Shown here: positions 27,638 to 38,132 of the stretch, in pieces
How positions within the stretch are numbered: position 1 is the first letter of the stretch
How the letters are laid out: each line of letters starts with the position of its first letter
NCBI RefSeq assembly: GCF_027531545.1
Contig: NZ_JAPZSC010000001.1
Location: 534,195 to 598,194 of the forward strand
DNA from: Silanimonas sp.
GTDB lineage: Bacteria; Pseudomonadota; Gammaproteobacteria; Xanthomonadales; Xanthomonadaceae
DNA: 64,000 nt
Direction: 5' to 3'
Notes under the pieces: model-generated
What the model saw: only the letters and a program-made list of their open reading frames with translations
Told to the model about the DNA's origin: nothing
The model's database searches: none
Translations under genes and position numbers: made by a program

Positions 27638-30600
27638 TCAGTCGCGCTCGAACTTCGCTTCGAGCTCGATGCGCTGCTCGATGCCGGTTTCGACCTGCGC
27701 GGCCAACCAGCGCCGCAGCGCGTACGTGACGGTGACGACCTGCCCGGTGCCCGAAAGCGCCATGCCGTAACTCACATAGAGCTTCGGCGTGATGCGCTTG
27801 CCGACGGTGAGCGCGGTGCCGCCCAGCGCGCGCGACTCGCCGACGCTGGCGGTGTCCAGCCCGACCTTCCCGGCCACCGCCTGGGCCACGGCGCTGCCGC
27901 CCAGCGAGGTGGCGGCCTGCTCCAGCTGGGCGGCGTCGTTGCCGTCGGCGGACGCCAAGGGACGGCCGAACATCAGCCACGACAGCGCCTCGGCCTGCGG
28001 GAGTGGCGGGCGCGACCAGACATCGACGATCGGCGACACGCCGGTGCCGGATACGGCCACGCCGACTTCCGGCTCGGAATCCGGACGCACGGCGCGCACG
28101 TCGATGGTGGGCTCGTCGATCGCGACGTTGCCCCAGCGCAGGGTGCCGCGCTCGAGGTCGAGCTGCTGCCCGTAGGCGCGGACCTCGCCGGCCAGCTCGA
28201 GCGTGCCGCGGGCGCGGGGCTCGCGGTCGATGCGATCGCGCAGCTTCAGCTCGCCGGAGAGGCGACCATCGAAGCCAAAGCCGCGAAGACGCACGTCGTC
28301 GCCGAGCGCGACGGTGAAATCGGCATCGAGCTGCAGGCCCGCGGCGGAGGCCTCGGCGGTCGGATCGTCGATGACCACGACATCGGACGAGGCCGCCACG
28401 CCTTGCTCGAAGCGATCGAGCGCGAGCTCGGCGCGCGGCACGTCGACGCGGCCGCGCAAGGTGGCCACGCCGTCGGCCACCTCGAGATCGAGTGCAGGGC
28501 TGATCCACGCGCGACCGTCGGGCGTATCGAGCACGCGCACGTCGGTGCCGCGAATCGTCACCCGGTTCGGGCGATCGTCCTCGCTCCATTGGCCGGCGAT
28601 CTCCAGCGCGCCGTCGCCGGTCGGCAATCGGCCGCGCAGCCGAAGCTGGCCGTCTTCGCCGCCTTCGACGCGAAGTTCGCCATCGACGATCGCAATGCCG
28701 AGCGCCGGCAGCTCGACGGCGAACGGCGCCGCGGCGAGGGCGCCCTGCCAGCGCGGCGCCTCGACCGTGCCGGAGAGGACGAGGCGCCCGTCGATGGTGC
28801 CGCGCGGTGCGACGAGATCGGCGCTGATGACTTCGAGCAGGCTCAGGTCAGTGGCACGTACGGCGATCTCGCCATTGAGAACGCCCGCGGCGTCGGCCGA
28901 AGCGCGCGCTTCGAGGCGGCCATCCGGCAGCAGGTCGGCGCGCAGATCGACGCGCAGATCGACGCGCCAGCCGCCCGACTGCGTGGCTTCGAGCACGAGG
29001 CCGTTCCACCCGAACACCGTCTCCGGCGCGGCACCGCCCACGCGCAGACGGCCCTGCGGGGCATCGACGCGCGCGGTGGTGACGACATCGCCATCGACGC
29101 GCCGACGCGCGGCCTGCAGCGTCACGAGGCCACGGGGTTCCAGCGGGGTATCGAGGTCGTCGGGCAGGAAGGGCGCGAGCCACGCGAGGTCGAGTTCCTG
29201 CCCGGAAAGGCGCGCGTCGTCGGCATCGCCTTCCGCGCAGAGACGAGCGCTCCCGGCAAGCCGCAGGCAGGCCGGCGACGGCAAGGACCAGTCGGCACCG
29301 CGCCAGACCACGGCGGCGGGGGCCGCGAGCGCGAGAGCTGGCAACGCGGGCAATTCGCCGTCGAGCGCTTCCAGCGTGAGCTCGCCGCGTTCGAAGCCGT
29401 CGCTGCTGCGCCAGGCGCCGCGGGCCTCGAGGCGACCGCGCGCGCCGGGCGTCGGCGCCGGCAGGTTGGGCGCGTCGATGCCGCGGGTGGCGAGGGTGAA
29501 GCGCCCGCGGTCGACGCGCCCCTCGAGGGCGAGTTCGATCGATGCGATGCGGGACTTGGCCTGCGACAGGGCATCGGCGCGCAGCGCGATGCGGCCATCA
29601 CCGCGCGCCGGCAGGGCTCCGCGCACGGTGAGGCGCTGCAAGGCGAAGTCGTGCCAGCCGCCGTCGAGCAGGGCGAGATCCGCCTCGATCGCGGGCCGTT
29701 CGGCGGTGCCCGCCACCTGCAGGCGACCATCGAGTACGCCGCGGGCGCCATCGAGCCAAGGCGCCACCTCCAACGTGCGGAGCGCGATGTCCAGATCCAG
29801 CGCAGGGGCCAAGGCGCCGTCGACGGCGATGCGGCCTTCGCCCAGCGCGAACTCGGTCTGGACCTGCAGCGCGTCGCCCCGGGCTTCCACCCGCGCGTCG
29901 CCGTCGATGCGCTGGCCGCGCAGATTGCCGGTGAGCGACGCGAGCTCCGCGACGTAGCGCAGCGGCCCGTCGGCCGGCGCGGCACCGTCGACGCGCAGCG
30001 TCCCCTCGATCCGTCCCGGCCACTCCGGCGCCAGCCACGCCGGGTCCAGTTCGCGCATCGTGGCGTCGAGCGCGAAGGCCGCCGTGGCGTCACGCGCGTA
30101 GCGCGCCTCGCCCTCGAAGGCACCGCCGGGCGTCGCCAGCGTGAACGGCGCGAGCACGATGGCCTCGGCGTCGCCGCGCGCCAGGCCGGTGAGCGTCGCC
30201 CGCTGCTCGCCGCGCGCGAGGTCGAGATCGAGCTCGGCCGACCAGTCATCGACGCGGCCGGCGAACGTGGCCTGGCCCTCCGCCTGCACGCGCGCCTCGC
30301 CTTCGCCCCACGAGACGCCATCGGCGCGCACCACAAGGTCGGCGGCGCCGTCATCAAGCCCGTAGGTGCCGGTCAGGTCGACGTGGCCGTCGAGCAGGGA
30401 CAGCGCGAGGGGCTCGGCATGCAGCACGCCGTCGTGCAGACGCAGGCGCGAATCACGCAGCGCCACGTCCACGCCGTCCTGCGCGACGCGCCCAGCGAGG
30501 CCCACGTGGAGGCCCGGCGTCGCGACCGGCGCCTCAACCGCAGCGGCAACGAGGCTGTGGGCCCGCAGGGTGGCGTCGATCGGGGCCTGCTCGGGCAGGC

Positions 30601-31423
30601 CGAGCGAGGCGGTCTCCAGCTGCGTCGCATCGAGCGCGAAAGTCCAGGACAGCGTGTCGAGCCGCGCGGCGTCCTGCCAGTCGAAGGCCATCACCAGCGG
30701 GCCGCCAGTGCGGCCTTCGAGCGTGGCTCGGCCCGTCGCGAGCGTGCCATCGAGCCGCAGCGCGATGCGCGCGCCCGCCGCAAGTTCGCCGTCGAGCGCG
30801 AGTCGCGTGGCGAAGTCCTCCGACGGGAGGTACTGCACCGCGCCACTCACGCGGCCCTGCGGCGCTTCGACCTCGAGTGATTCCAGCGCAAGACGGCCGG
30901 GCTGCAGCGCGAGCGTGCCCGCCACGCGGTCGATCACGATCGGCGGGGACGCCTCGCCGGCCGGGTGCACGACGATGTCGCGGACCTCGACGGTGTCGAC
31001 GCGCAGCGCGATCGGCATCTCAAGCCGAGGCAGCAAATCCGGCCACGCTGGCGTCGGCTCGTCGGGCGCGTCCTTGGACCACACGCGCAGTCCGCGCAGC
31101 CGCAGCGCGGCGAGGTTCACCGTCGTCGGCCCACCGAGCCCGGGAGGGCGTGGCGTGGCTTCCAGAACGCCGATCTCGATGCGCATCGACGCGTCTTCGA
31201 AGACGACATCGCGCAGGCGCAGGCCGCCGGCGAGGCTGCCCTCGCGGTCGCCGATGCGGAGCGCGCCCTCGGGCAGCGCGGCGATCACGCGCTCGAGCGC
31301 GGCATCGCGCCCACCCCCGCTGCCCAGCAGCCACCACCCGCCGAGAACGGCGGACACGATCAGCGCGACGCCGCCCAGCAGCGCCCAGCGCCACAGGCCT
31401 GCGATGAGCGCCCGCGGCGCCAT
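27638..31423 (-). CDS. tamB: Translocation and assembly module inner-membrane protein TamB
   Basis: 1261 residues (E. coli TamB 1259). One N-terminal membrane anchor (WRWALLGGVALIVSAVLGGWWLL, residues ~11-33), then a very long repetitive beta-rich periplasmic part of the AsmA-like bridge type, and the conserved DUF490 C-terminal domain (LSWLMFGRPLAS, GKRITPKLYVSYGMALSG). With TamA it spans the periplasm and helps insert certain outer-membrane proteins, including autotransporters; AsmA-like bridges are also implicated in phospholipid transport. The ATG at 31421-31423 shares a base with the tamA stop (TGATG), so translation is coupled. Confidence 0.93.
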   Translation of the reverse strand: MAPRALIAGLWRWALLGGVALIVSAVLGGWWLLGSGGGRDAALERVIAALPEGALRIGDREGSLAGGLRLRDVVFEDASMRIEIGVLEATPRPPGLGGPTTVNLAALRLRGLRVWSKDAPDEPTPAWPDLLPRLEMPIALRVDTVEVRDIVVHPAGEASPPIVIDRVAGTLALQPGRLALESLEVEAPQGRVSGAVQYLPSEDFATRLALDGELAAGARIALRLDGTLATGRATLEGRTGGPLVMAFDWQDAARLDTLSWTFALDATQLETASLGLPEQAPIDATLRAHSLVAAAVEAPVATPGLHVGLAGRVAQDGVDVALRDSRLRLHDGVLHAEPLALSLLDGHVDLTGTYGLDDGAADLVVRADGVSWGEGEARVQAEGQATFAGRVDDWSAELDLDLARGEQRATLTGLARGDAEAIVLAPFTLATPGGAFEGEARYARDATAAFALDATMRELDPAWLAPEWPGRIEGTLRVDGAAPADGPLRYVAELASLTGNLRGQRIDGDARVEARGDALQVQTEFALGEGRIAVDGALAPALDLDIALRTLEVAPWLDGARGVLDGRLQVAGTAERPAIEADLALLDGGWHDFALQRLTVRGALPARGDGRIALRADALSQAKSRIASIELALEGRVDRGRFTLATRGIDAPNLPAPTPGARGRLEARGAWRSSDGFERGELTLEALDGELPALPALALAAPAAVVWRGADWSLPSPACLRLAGSARLCAEGDADDARLSGQELDLAWLAPFLPDDLDTPLEPRGLVTLQAARRRVDGDVVTTARVDAPQGRLRVGGAAPETVFGWNGLVLEATQSGGWRVDLRVDLRADLLPDGRLEARASADAAGVLNGEIAVRATDLSLLEVISADLVAPRGTIDGRLVLSGTVEAPRWQGALAAAPFAVELPALGIAIVDGELRVEGGEDGQLRLRGRLPTGDGALEIAGQWSEDDRPNRVTIRGTDVRVLDTPDGRAWISPALDLEVADGVATLRGRVDVPRAELALDRFEQGVAASSDVVVIDDPTAEASAAGLQLDADFTVALGDDVRLRGFGFDGRLSGELKLRDRIDREPRARGTLELAGEVRAYGQQLDLERGTLRWGNVAIDEPTIDVRAVRPDSEPEVGVAVSGTGVSPIVDVWSRPPLPQAEALSWLMFGRPLASADGNDAAQLEQAATSLGGSAVAQAVAGKVGLDTASVGESRALGGTALTVGKRITPKLYVSYGMALSGTGQVVTVTYALRRWLAAQVETGIEQRIELEAKFERD

Positions 31424-33261
31424 CAGAAACCCACCCCGAAACTGAGGTGCAGGCGCGTGCCGCCACCAGCGGCCTCGTCGAGGCCCTGCGCGACATCGAC
31501 GCCGACCAGGCCGACCGGCGAACGCCAACGCGCGCCGACGCCCATGCCGATCTTCGGATCGAACCCGCGTCGCGTGTTGAACACGTCGCCCGCATCGACG
31601 AACACGGCCGCGCCCCATTCCTCTGTGAAGAAGTACTGGTACTCCGCACTGGCCACGATCCGGTGCAGGCCACCGAGGGTCTCGCCTTCGAAGCGTGGCC
31701 CGATCTCGCGATACCCGTAGCCGCGGATGCTGCGATCGCCGCCGGCGAAGTAGCGCAGCGAGGTCGGGAACGCCAAGGATTCCAGCGAACCGTCGTAGGC
31801 AGTCGTGGCCGCCTCGCCGCGCAGGATCACCGCCTGCGAATCACCGAGGCTGTGCAGCCACTGCGCACCGATCTCGAGCTGGGCGAAGCGCTGGCGGTTC
31901 GAAGCCGCTTCGATCACGCCCGCCCGCAGCGCTACCGTCAGCTGCAGCGAATCATCGGGATTGAGCGGGTCCTCGACGCGCCGGTACGTGGCGCTGAGCT
32001 CCGGATACAGCATCGTCTGCCGCGCATCCGGGAAGCGGTCGCGTCGCAGCAGCTTGGTGCGCTCTTCGGCGAACACGACACGGCCCGAGAGGGTGTAGGG
32101 ATCACGCCGCCCCAACCAACCCGCACCGAGGCCGAGGCGTTCGTAGCCGAGCGCGGACTCCGGGTCCTCGGCGAGGTATTCGATGCGCGTGCCCCACCAT
32201 CCGGGCAAGCGCCGCAGCGAGGGGGTGCGGTACTGCGTCGTGAAACCGCTGCGGCGTTGCGACCACTCGAAATCGGACAGCCACTTGTGCCCGCGGTCGT
32301 TGACCCAGCGGCGGTTCATCGAGCCGCGCACGCCCACGCCCGTGTCGCTACCGAAGCGCAGCGCCGCGGTGTAGGCCGTGCGCTTCGCCGGGGTGGTGGT
32401 GATGTCGATCGGCACGCGCAAGGCGTCGCCCTTCCCGTCTTCGGCGGGCACCACCTCCACCAGGGCGAAGTAGTCGAGCTGCGCCAGCCGCGCGCGCAGA
32501 CGGTCGAGCTTGTTGCGGTGGTAGGGCTCGCCCTCGGTCCAATCGACCAGCGGCGGCAGGAGCCCGGGGCGGAACTGGTTCGCGGCGAAGCGCGCCTCGC
32601 CCATCGCGTGGCGCGGCCCGGACTCCCAGCGAAGCAGGACGTCCGCGGTCTTCCCCGCGCGGCTCACCGCCACCCGTGCGGTGGTGCGCTTGGCTTCGAA
32701 GTAGCCGCGATCGGCCAGCTTGCGCTCGACGCGGAACTTCGACGCCTCGTAATCGAGGTGGACGAAGCGTTCGCCGACGTCGGGCTCCAGCTTCGGCAAC
32801 TCGCGCATCACGAAGCGATCGTCCCGGGCTTCGCCGGTAATGTCGGCGTCGAGCGTCTTCACCCGCACCGGCTCGCCGGGATCGACGTTCACCCGGATGC
32901 GCACCCCGTCACGCGCCAGCTCGCGGCGCACGTCGACCACCGGCGAGTACCAACCGAAGGGTTCGAGCGCTTTCGTTACTTCGCCCGGGATGCGCCGCAG
33001 CAGGAACTGCAGCCGCGCCTCGCTGAGATCGCTGCGCTGCTTCACCGACAAGCGCGCCAGGGTCATGCCAAGGCGGGCGTTGGCGGCCTCCTCGTCCGGC
33101 AGGCCGGCCAAGGTGATGTCGACGACGCGGATGCGCGGCGGTTCCGGTTCGGCGGCCTCGGCACGGACCGCCGACGCCCCGAAGGCCATCGCCATCCCGA
33201 CCGCGAGCAGCCAGCCTAGGCGCGCGAAGGGATGCCTCCGGCAGCGTGGGGCTGGCGGCAC
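31423..33261 (-). CDS. tamA: Translocation and assembly module outer-membrane protein TamA
   Basis: 612 residues, Omp85 family. Signal peptide to about VRAEA, then three POTRA-like domains (~40-265; the second has PGEPVRVKTLDADITG) and a 16-strand barrel carrying the Omp85 motif RSIRGYGYREIG near 530. The start is GTG at 33259-33261, only 5 bases after glyS; no ATG gives an intact signal peptide and no strong ribosome-binding site is visible, so translation probably depends on glyS. It is followed by tamB in the same frame-shifted overlap typical of the pair. Confidence 0.93.
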   Translation of the reverse strand: MPPAPRCRRHPFARLGWLLAVGMAMAFGASAVRAEAAEPEPPRIRVVDITLAGLPDEEAANARLGMTLARLSVKQRSDLSEARLQFLLRRIPGEVTKALEPFGWYSPVVDVRRELARDGVRIRVNVDPGEPVRVKTLDADITGEARDDRFVMRELPKLEPDVGERFVHLDYEASKFRVERKLADRGYFEAKRTTARVAVSRAGKTADVLLRWESGPRHAMGEARFAANQFRPGLLPPLVDWTEGEPYHRNKLDRLRARLAQLDYFALVEVVPAEDGKGDALRVPIDITTTPAKRTAYTAALRFGSDTGVGVRGSMNRRWVNDRGHKWLSDFEWSQRRSGFTTQYRTPSLRRLPGWWGTRIEYLAEDPESALGYERLGLGAGWLGRRDPYTLSGRVVFAEERTKLLRRDRFPDARQTMLYPELSATYRRVEDPLNPDDSLQLTVALRAGVIEAASNRQRFAQLEIGAQWLHSLGDSQAVILRGEAATTAYDGSLESLAFPTSLRYFAGGDRSIRGYGYREIGPRFEGETLGGLHRIVASAEYQYFFTEEWGAAVFVDAGDVFNTRRGFDPKIGMGVGARWRSPVGLVGVDVAQGLDEAAGGGTRLHLSFGVGF

Positions 33262-33266
33262 AGGGC

Positions 33267-35354
33267 TCAGGTGGCGAGCTGCTCGATCGCGGCCACTGCG
33301 GCGAAGCGGTCGGCCAAGGCCTTCAGCAGGGCGAGGCGGTTGTCGCGGATCGCGGTGTCCTCGGCCATGACCATCACTCCGTCGAAGAACGCATCGACCG
33401 GCGCGCGAAGCAGCGCAAGACGGCTCAGCACGGCGACGTAATCGCGCGCGGCCAGCGAGGCGTCGGTGTCGGCCAGCGCGGCGACGAGTGCCGCATGCAG
33501 CTCGCGTTCGGCGGGCTCGAGGAGCTTCGAGGCATCGATGGTTTCCGGCAGCGCGCCCTCCACCTTCTTCAGGATGTTGCGCGCACGCTTGTTGGCCGCG
33601 GCCAGCGCGGCGGCTTCCGGAAGCTCGGCGAAACGCTGCAGCGCCGAAAGCCGCTCGGCGAAATCGGCGAGCGAGACCGGCTTCGTCGCCGCGACGGCGT
33701 CGAACAGCGCCGCACCCACGCCGCGGTCGGCGAAGTAGCTGCGCAGACGGTCGAGGATGAAGTCGTAGAGCTCGCCGGTGTCGAGCACCAGCCCGGCGGG
33801 CAACGCGGCCTTCGCGGCCTCGAGCATGCCGACGAGGTTGAGGTCGAGCCCGCCCTCGATCAGCGTGCGGGCGAGGCCGAGCGCGTTGCGGCGCAGGGCG
33901 AAGGGGTCCTTGTTGCCCGAGGGCTTCAAGCCCGCGGCAAAGCCGCCGGCCAGCGTGTCGAGACGCTCGGCGAGGGCCAGCACCTGGCCCAGGCGCGAGG
34001 CCGCGATGGCGTCGCCGGCGAAGCGCGGCGCATAGACCTCGTCCAGCGCCACGGCGACGGCAGCACGTGCCTCGGCCGGCAGCTCGGCGAGGCCGGCGTC
34101 GTGCGCGGCGTAGTAGCGGCCCGCGATGCCCTGCAGCTCGGGGAACTCATTGACCATGCGGCTCTGCAGGTCGGCCTTGCACAGCAGCGCGGCGACCTGC
34201 GCGAGATCGGCGTCGTCGTCGAGCGCCGTGGCGATCGCGCGGGCCAGCTGCGCGATGCGCGCCACCTTGTCGGCGTAGCTGCCGAGCTTCTGCTGGTAGG
34301 TGACCGTGGCGAGGCCGGCATTCATCGCCGACAGGCCCTGCTTGAGGTCCTCGTCGAAGAAGAAGGCGGCGTCGGCGAAGCGCGGGCGGATCACGCGCTC
34401 GTAGCCCTTGCGCACTTCCACTTCGTTCGTGGAAACGATGTTGGCGATGCCGATGAAGGCCTCGGTGATGCGGCCCTGCGCGTCGAGCACCGGGAAGAAC
34501 TTCTGGTTCGCCTCCATCGTGGAGATCAGCGCTTCCTGCGGCACGCGCAGGAAGGCCTTCTCGAAGCCGCAAAGCACGGCCTTCGGCCACTCGACGAGGC
34601 CGTTCACCTGCTCGAGGTTGTCCTCGGTGATGCGGGCGGCGCCGCCCGCCTGCGCGGCGGCAGCTTCGACCTCGGCGCGGATCGCGTCGCGACGCTTATC
34701 GGCATCGACCAGCACCTTCGCGCCGCGCATCGCCTCGACGTAGGCGTCGGCATCCGAAACCCACACGGCCTTGTCGTGCATGAAGCGATGGCCGCGGCTC
34801 ATGCGGTCGGCGGTCTTGCCGAAGGCCACCAGCGGCACGACGTCCGCGCCGTACAGCGCCACCAGCCACAGCGCCGGCCGCGCGAAGGCGTGCTCGTGCG
34901 CGCCCCAGCGCATCGGCTTCGGGATCGGCATGGCCTTCAGGGCCTCGTCGAGCACCGCCTGCAGCAGGTCGACGGTGCGCGCGCCCGGCTTCACCGCGCG
35001 ATGCACGAAGCGCTCGCCCTTCGCATCCGTCGTGCGCTCGAGCTCGCTCCACGCCACGCCGGCCTTGGCCGCGAAACCTTCCAGCGCCTTGGTCGGCGCG
35101 CCGTTCGCGTCGAGGCCGATGTTGAGGTACGGGCCCAGCACTTCCGAGCGCTGCTCGGGTTGCTCGGCGGCAACGTCACGCAGCAGGACGGCCAGTCGGC
35201 GCGGGGAGTAAAGCGGATGCGGATCCAGCACGTGCAGGACGCCACGCCGCTGGAGACCGGAAGAGAACTCGAGCGCAAATGCCTGCGCCAGTTCGGGCAG
35301 CGCCTTGACCGGCAGCTCCTCGACGCCGAGTTCGATCAGCAGGGAGGCGCTCAT
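33267..35354 (-). CDS. glyS: Glycyl-tRNA synthetase beta subunit
   Basis: 695 residues (E. coli 689). Starts [19 protein letters not shown], the near-invariant GlyS opening, with FFVRxPR-like processing replaced by the usual [18 protein letters not shown] block and a DALR anticodon-binding domain at the C-terminus. With GlyQ it forms the alpha2beta2 enzyme charging tRNA-Gly. It overlaps glyQ by 4 bases, and is followed after 5 bases by tamA, so an essential synthetase and the outer-membrane assembly pair seem to share a transcript. Confidence 0.97.
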   Translation of the reverse strand: MSASLLIELGVEELPVKALPELAQAFALEFSSGLQRRGVLHVLDPHPLYSPRRLAVLLRDVAAEQPEQRSEVLGPYLNIGLDANGAPTKALEGFAAKAGVAWSELERTTDAKGERFVHRAVKPGARTVDLLQAVLDEALKAMPIPKPMRWGAHEHAFARPALWLVALYGADVVPLVAFGKTADRMSRGHRFMHDKAVWVSDADAYVEAMRGAKVLVDADKRRDAIRAEVEAAAAQAGGAARITEDNLEQVNGLVEWPKAVLCGFEKAFLRVPQEALISTMEANQKFFPVLDAQGRITEAFIGIANIVSTNEVEVRKGYERVIRPRFADAAFFFDEDLKQGLSAMNAGLATVTYQQKLGSYADKVARIAQLARAIATALDDDADLAQVAALLCKADLQSRMVNEFPELQGIAGRYYAAHDAGLAELPAEARAAVAVALDEVYAPRFAGDAIAASRLGQVLALAERLDTLAGGFAAGLKPSGNKDPFALRRNALGLARTLIEGGLDLNLVGMLEAAKAALPAGLVLDTGELYDFILDRLRSYFADRGVGAALFDAVAATKPVSLADFAERLSALQRFAELPEAAALAAANKRARNILKKVEGALPETIDASKLLEPAERELHAALVAALADTDASLAARDYVAVLSRLALLRAPVDAFFDGVMVMAEDTAIRDNRLALLKALADRFAAVAAIEQLAT

Positions 35355-36289
35355 GCCGCGGCCTCCTGCGTGTCGAGGCCGAGTCGGGCGCGTTCCCCCG
35401 CGTCCTTCACGCCGGGGAAGCCGAGCTTCTGGCGCTGCGCGTGGTAGGCCTCGGCCACCGCGCGGGCCAGCGTGCGCACGCGCAGGATGTAGCGCTGGCG
35501 CTCGGTCACCGAGATGGCGCGGCGCGCGTCGAGCAGATTGAAGCTGTGCGAGGCCTTGCAGACCTGGTCGTAGGCCGGCAGCGGCAGGCCGAGTTCAACG
35601 AGCTTGAGCGCTTCCTTCTCGCAGGCGTCGAAGCGGTGGAACAGCTCGGCCACGTCGGCGTGCTCGAAGTTGTAGGCGCTCTGCTCGCGCTCGTTCTGCA
35701 GGAACACGTCGCCGTAGGTCACGTCGCCCTGCGGGCCGCGCGTCCAGATGAGGTCGTAGACGTTGTCGCAGCTCTGCAGGTACATGCACAGGCGCTCGAG
35801 GCCGTAGGTGATCTCGCCGGTCACCGGGCGGCATTCGAGGCCGCCGGCCTGCTGGAAGTAGGTGAACTGCGTCACCTCCATGCCGTTCAACCACACCTCC
35901 CAGCCGAGGCCCCAGGCGCCGAGCGTCGGCGATTCCCAGTTGTCCTCGACGAGGCGCAGGTCGTGCACCTGCGGGTCGATGCCGAGCGCCTTCAACGAGC
36001 CGAAGTACAGCTCGGCGATGTTGTCCGGGTTCGGCTTCATCACCACCTGGTACTGGTAGTAGTGCTGCAAGCGGTTCGGGTTCTCGCCGTAGCGGCCGTC
36101 ACCCGGGCGGCGCGAGGGCTGCACGTAGGCGGCGTTCCAGGCCTCGGGGCCGAGCGCGCGCAGGAAGGTGGCGGGGTGGAAGGTGCCGGCGCCGACCTCG
36201 AGGTCGAGCGGCTGGATCAGCACGCAGCCCTGCTCGGCCCAGTAGGCGTTCAGGCGCGTGATGAGTTCCTGGAAGGTGGGGGCGGACAT
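35351..36289 (-). CDS. glyQ: Glycyl-tRNA synthetase alpha subunit
   Basis: 312 residues from ATG 36287-36289 (E. coli 303). Landmarks: [18 protein letters not shown] at the start, [19 protein letters not shown] and [20 protein letters not shown] (class II motif region), and [12 protein letters not shown]. The C-terminus (~300-312) extends slightly beyond the E. coli protein. It is the catalytic subunit of the heterotetrameric enzyme. First gene of a likely glyQ-glyS-tamA-tamB operon and divergent from a glutamine amidotransferase gene, with 77 bases between them for promoters. Confidence 0.97.
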   Translation of the reverse strand: MSAPTFQELITRLNAYWAEQGCVLIQPLDLEVGAGTFHPATFLRALGPEAWNAAYVQPSRRPGDGRYGENPNRLQHYYQYQVVMKPNPDNIAELYFGSLKALGIDPQVHDLRLVEDNWESPTLGAWGLGWEVWLNGMEVTQFTYFQQAGGLECRPVTGEITYGLERLCMYLQSCDNVYDLIWTRGPQGDVTYGDVFLQNEREQSAYNFEHADVAELFHRFDACEKEALKLVELGLPLPAYDQVCKASHSFNLLDARRAISVTERQRYILRVRTLARAVAEAYHAQRQKLGFPGVKDAGERARLGLDTQEAAA

Positions 36290-36366
36290 CGGTCTCGACG
36301 CAGGAAAGTTGACGCGCCAGTATAGCCGCGAGGCCCATCCCGCCTGATTTCCCGCCGTATCGCCAC

Positions 36367-37098
36367 TTGAGCCACCGCGCCTCCTTCCTGATCCTCGAAA
36401 CCGGCCGGCCCGTGCCCAGCATGCGGCGCCGTGGCCCGTTTCCGCACCTGATCCGCACCGCGGCCGGCCTCGGGCGCCACGCGGCGCAGGTCGTGCCGGT
36501 GCTCGACGGCCACGCACCGCCCGATCCCGCGGGGTATGCGGGCGTGATCGTCACCGGCTCGGGCGCGATGGTCACCGACCGCGAGCCCTGGTCGGAAGCC
36601 ACGGCCGACTGGCTGCGGCGCGCGGCCGAGCACGGCCTGCCCATGCTCGGCATCTGCTACGGGCACCAGCTGATCGCGCAGGCCTTCGGCGGCGAAGTGG
36701 CCTGGAACCCGGAGGGCCGCGAGATGGGCACGGTGCCGGTGCGCCTGCATGCCGAGGCCGCGCACGACCCGTTGTTCAAGCACCTGCCGAGCGAATTCCC
36801 AGCGCAGACCACGCACCTGCAGACGGTGCTCAGCGCACCACCGGGCGCGGTGGTGCTGGCGCGCTCCGCGCTCGACGGTTGCCAGGCTTTCCGCCTCGGC
36901 GAACGGGTCTGGGGCCTGCAGTTCCATCCCGAGTTCGGCGTCGTGCACATGCGCGGCTACATCGATGCGCGGCGCGAGGCGCTGAAGCGCGAAGGGCACT
37001 GCCACGTGCGGATGCTAGAGTCCGTGCGCCCCGCCCCGGCCGCGCGCGACGTGCTGCGTCGCTTCGTCCGCCACGCCCTCGCGCAGCGCCACGGCTGA
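36367..37098 (+). CDS. Class I glutamine amidotransferase-like protein
   Basis: 243 residues. The catalytic nucleophile is Cys97 in [12 protein letters not shown], and the His-Glu pair lies in LQFHPEFG. It is a stand-alone GMP-synthase-like glutaminase (the YfeJ/GATase1 group) without a synthetase domain, so it may transfer ammonia to an unknown partner or hydrolyse gamma-glutamyl amides. The start is unusual: TTG at 36367 is the only start that keeps the first conserved strand (FLILETG); the first ATG (codon 19) would remove it. Confidence 0.85.
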   Translation: MSHRASFLILETGRPVPSMRRRGPFPHLIRTAAGLGRHAAQVVPVLDGHAPPDPAGYAGVIVTGSGAMVTDREPWSEATADWLRRAAEHGLPMLGICYGHQLIAQAFGGEVAWNPEGREMGTVPVRLHAEAAHDPLFKHLPSEFPAQTTHLQTVLSAPPGAVVLARSALDGCQAFRLGERVWGLQFHPEFGVVHMRGYIDARREALKREGHCHVRMLESVRPAPAARDVLRRFVRHALAQRHG

Positions 37099-37136
37099 GC
37101 GCCCGACCCTTTCCTTCCTCCCCGGAACTTCACCGC

Positions 37137-38105
37137 ATGACGCCCCGCTGGGCCGGCCTGACCGCCCCCTTCCGCTGGCTGATCGACGCCGTCGACGTCG
37201 GCCGCCACCAGCCCGCCGTGATCATCTCGGCGATCCTCTTCACGGTGGCGGTCGGCTTCCTGCCGTCGTTGCCGATCCAGCTCATGACGCTGGCCGGCTC
37301 GCCGCCGGGCATGGCCGTGCAGCTGCTGTTCCAGGCCATCGGCCTCATCGTGACGCTGGCGATCTCGCCGGTGCTGGTCGCCGGCATCTACCGCCTGCTG
37401 GACGGCGCCGAGCAGGGCCGCCCAGTGGCTGTCGCGCAAATCGGCGACGGCTTTCGCGATGGCAGCTGGGGCGCGATCGTGCTCGTCACCGTGCTCGGCT
37501 ACGTGCTGATGTTCGCCATCCTGTTCACCATGATGATGACGATGGCCGCGGTGGCCGGCCTCGAGACGCTGCAGGCCCTGCAGGCGTGGCTGGAGCAGGT
37601 AATGGCCCTGCAGGCCAAGGCGCAGGAGAGCGGCGTGCCGATGCAGCCCGACGCCCTGCCCAAGCCGCCGGACGGCCTGGGCGGCGCGATTCTCGTGCTG
37701 CTGGCCTTCCTGCCGCTGTGGTCCTTGGTCGCGTTGGGCCTCGGCTGGGCGCTCGTCTCGGTGGCGATGCGCGGCACGCCGCCGGTGGCGGCGATCCTCG
37801 GCGGCCTGCGTGCGGCCGCGCTCAACGCGCTGCCGCTGTTCGTGTTCGCGGCGGCCCTGCTGCTGCCCGGCCTGCTCGTGGCCGGGCTCTTCGGCCTCGT
37901 GGTGGCGGCGGTCGTGGCCCTCGCCTCGCTCTTGGGCCCGCTGGTCGGTGGTGTGGTCGCGATGGCCATGGTGCTGGCCTTCACCGTGGTGTTCTCGGCG
38001 ATCAGCTACGGGTTCACGCTGAACGGTTGGCGCGCAGCCTGTGACGACGGCGCGGGCCCCGACGCCTCGGGCGACCGCCCCGAGATCGCCGGCTTCGAAG
38101 CCTGA
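37137..38105 (+). CDS. Multi-spanning membrane protein (BPSS1780-like)
   Basis: 322 residues from ATG 37137. About six hydrophobic helices, with paired spans at ~27-45, ~60-90, ~118-140, ~188-215 and three more up to ~300. The pattern (an amphipathic WLIDAVDVGRHQP start, then alternating short loops) matches the uncharacterised BPSS1780-type family of Proteobacteria. No transport or enzyme motif is visible. It follows the amidotransferase gene by 38 bases in the same direction and converges on the RDD gene. Confidence 0.7.
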   Translation: MTPRWAGLTAPFRWLIDAVDVGRHQPAVIISAILFTVAVGFLPSLPIQLMTLAGSPPGMAVQLLFQAIGLIVTLAISPVLVAGIYRLLDGAEQGRPVAVAQIGDGFRDGSWGAIVLVTVLGYVLMFAILFTMMMTMAAVAGLETLQALQAWLEQVMALQAKAQESGVPMQPDALPKPPDGLGGAILVLLAFLPLWSLVALGLGWALVSVAMRGTPPVAAILGGLRAAALNALPLFVFAAALLLPGLLVAGLFGLVVAAVVALASLLGPLVGGVVAMAMVLAFTVVFSAISYGFTLNGWRAACDDGAGPDASGDRPEIAGFEA

Positions 38106-38111
38106 TCCGCG

Positions 38112-38132
38112 GCCCCGGCCGAACGCCGGGGC
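38112..38132. terminator. Bidirectional hairpin between convergent genes
   Basis: GCCCCGGC (38112-38119) and GCCGGGGC (38125-38132) form an 8-pair stem with a CGAAC loop, in the 27-base gap between the BPSS1780-like gene and the stop of the RDD gene. Its position suggests termination from both sides; no T-run is present. Confidence 0.5.

Noticed and set aside
28403..30880. 825-codon plus-strand frame opposite tamB
   Set aside because: Arg/Ala/Glu-rich with no motif or signal; tamB on the other strand has the family length and C-terminal signature.
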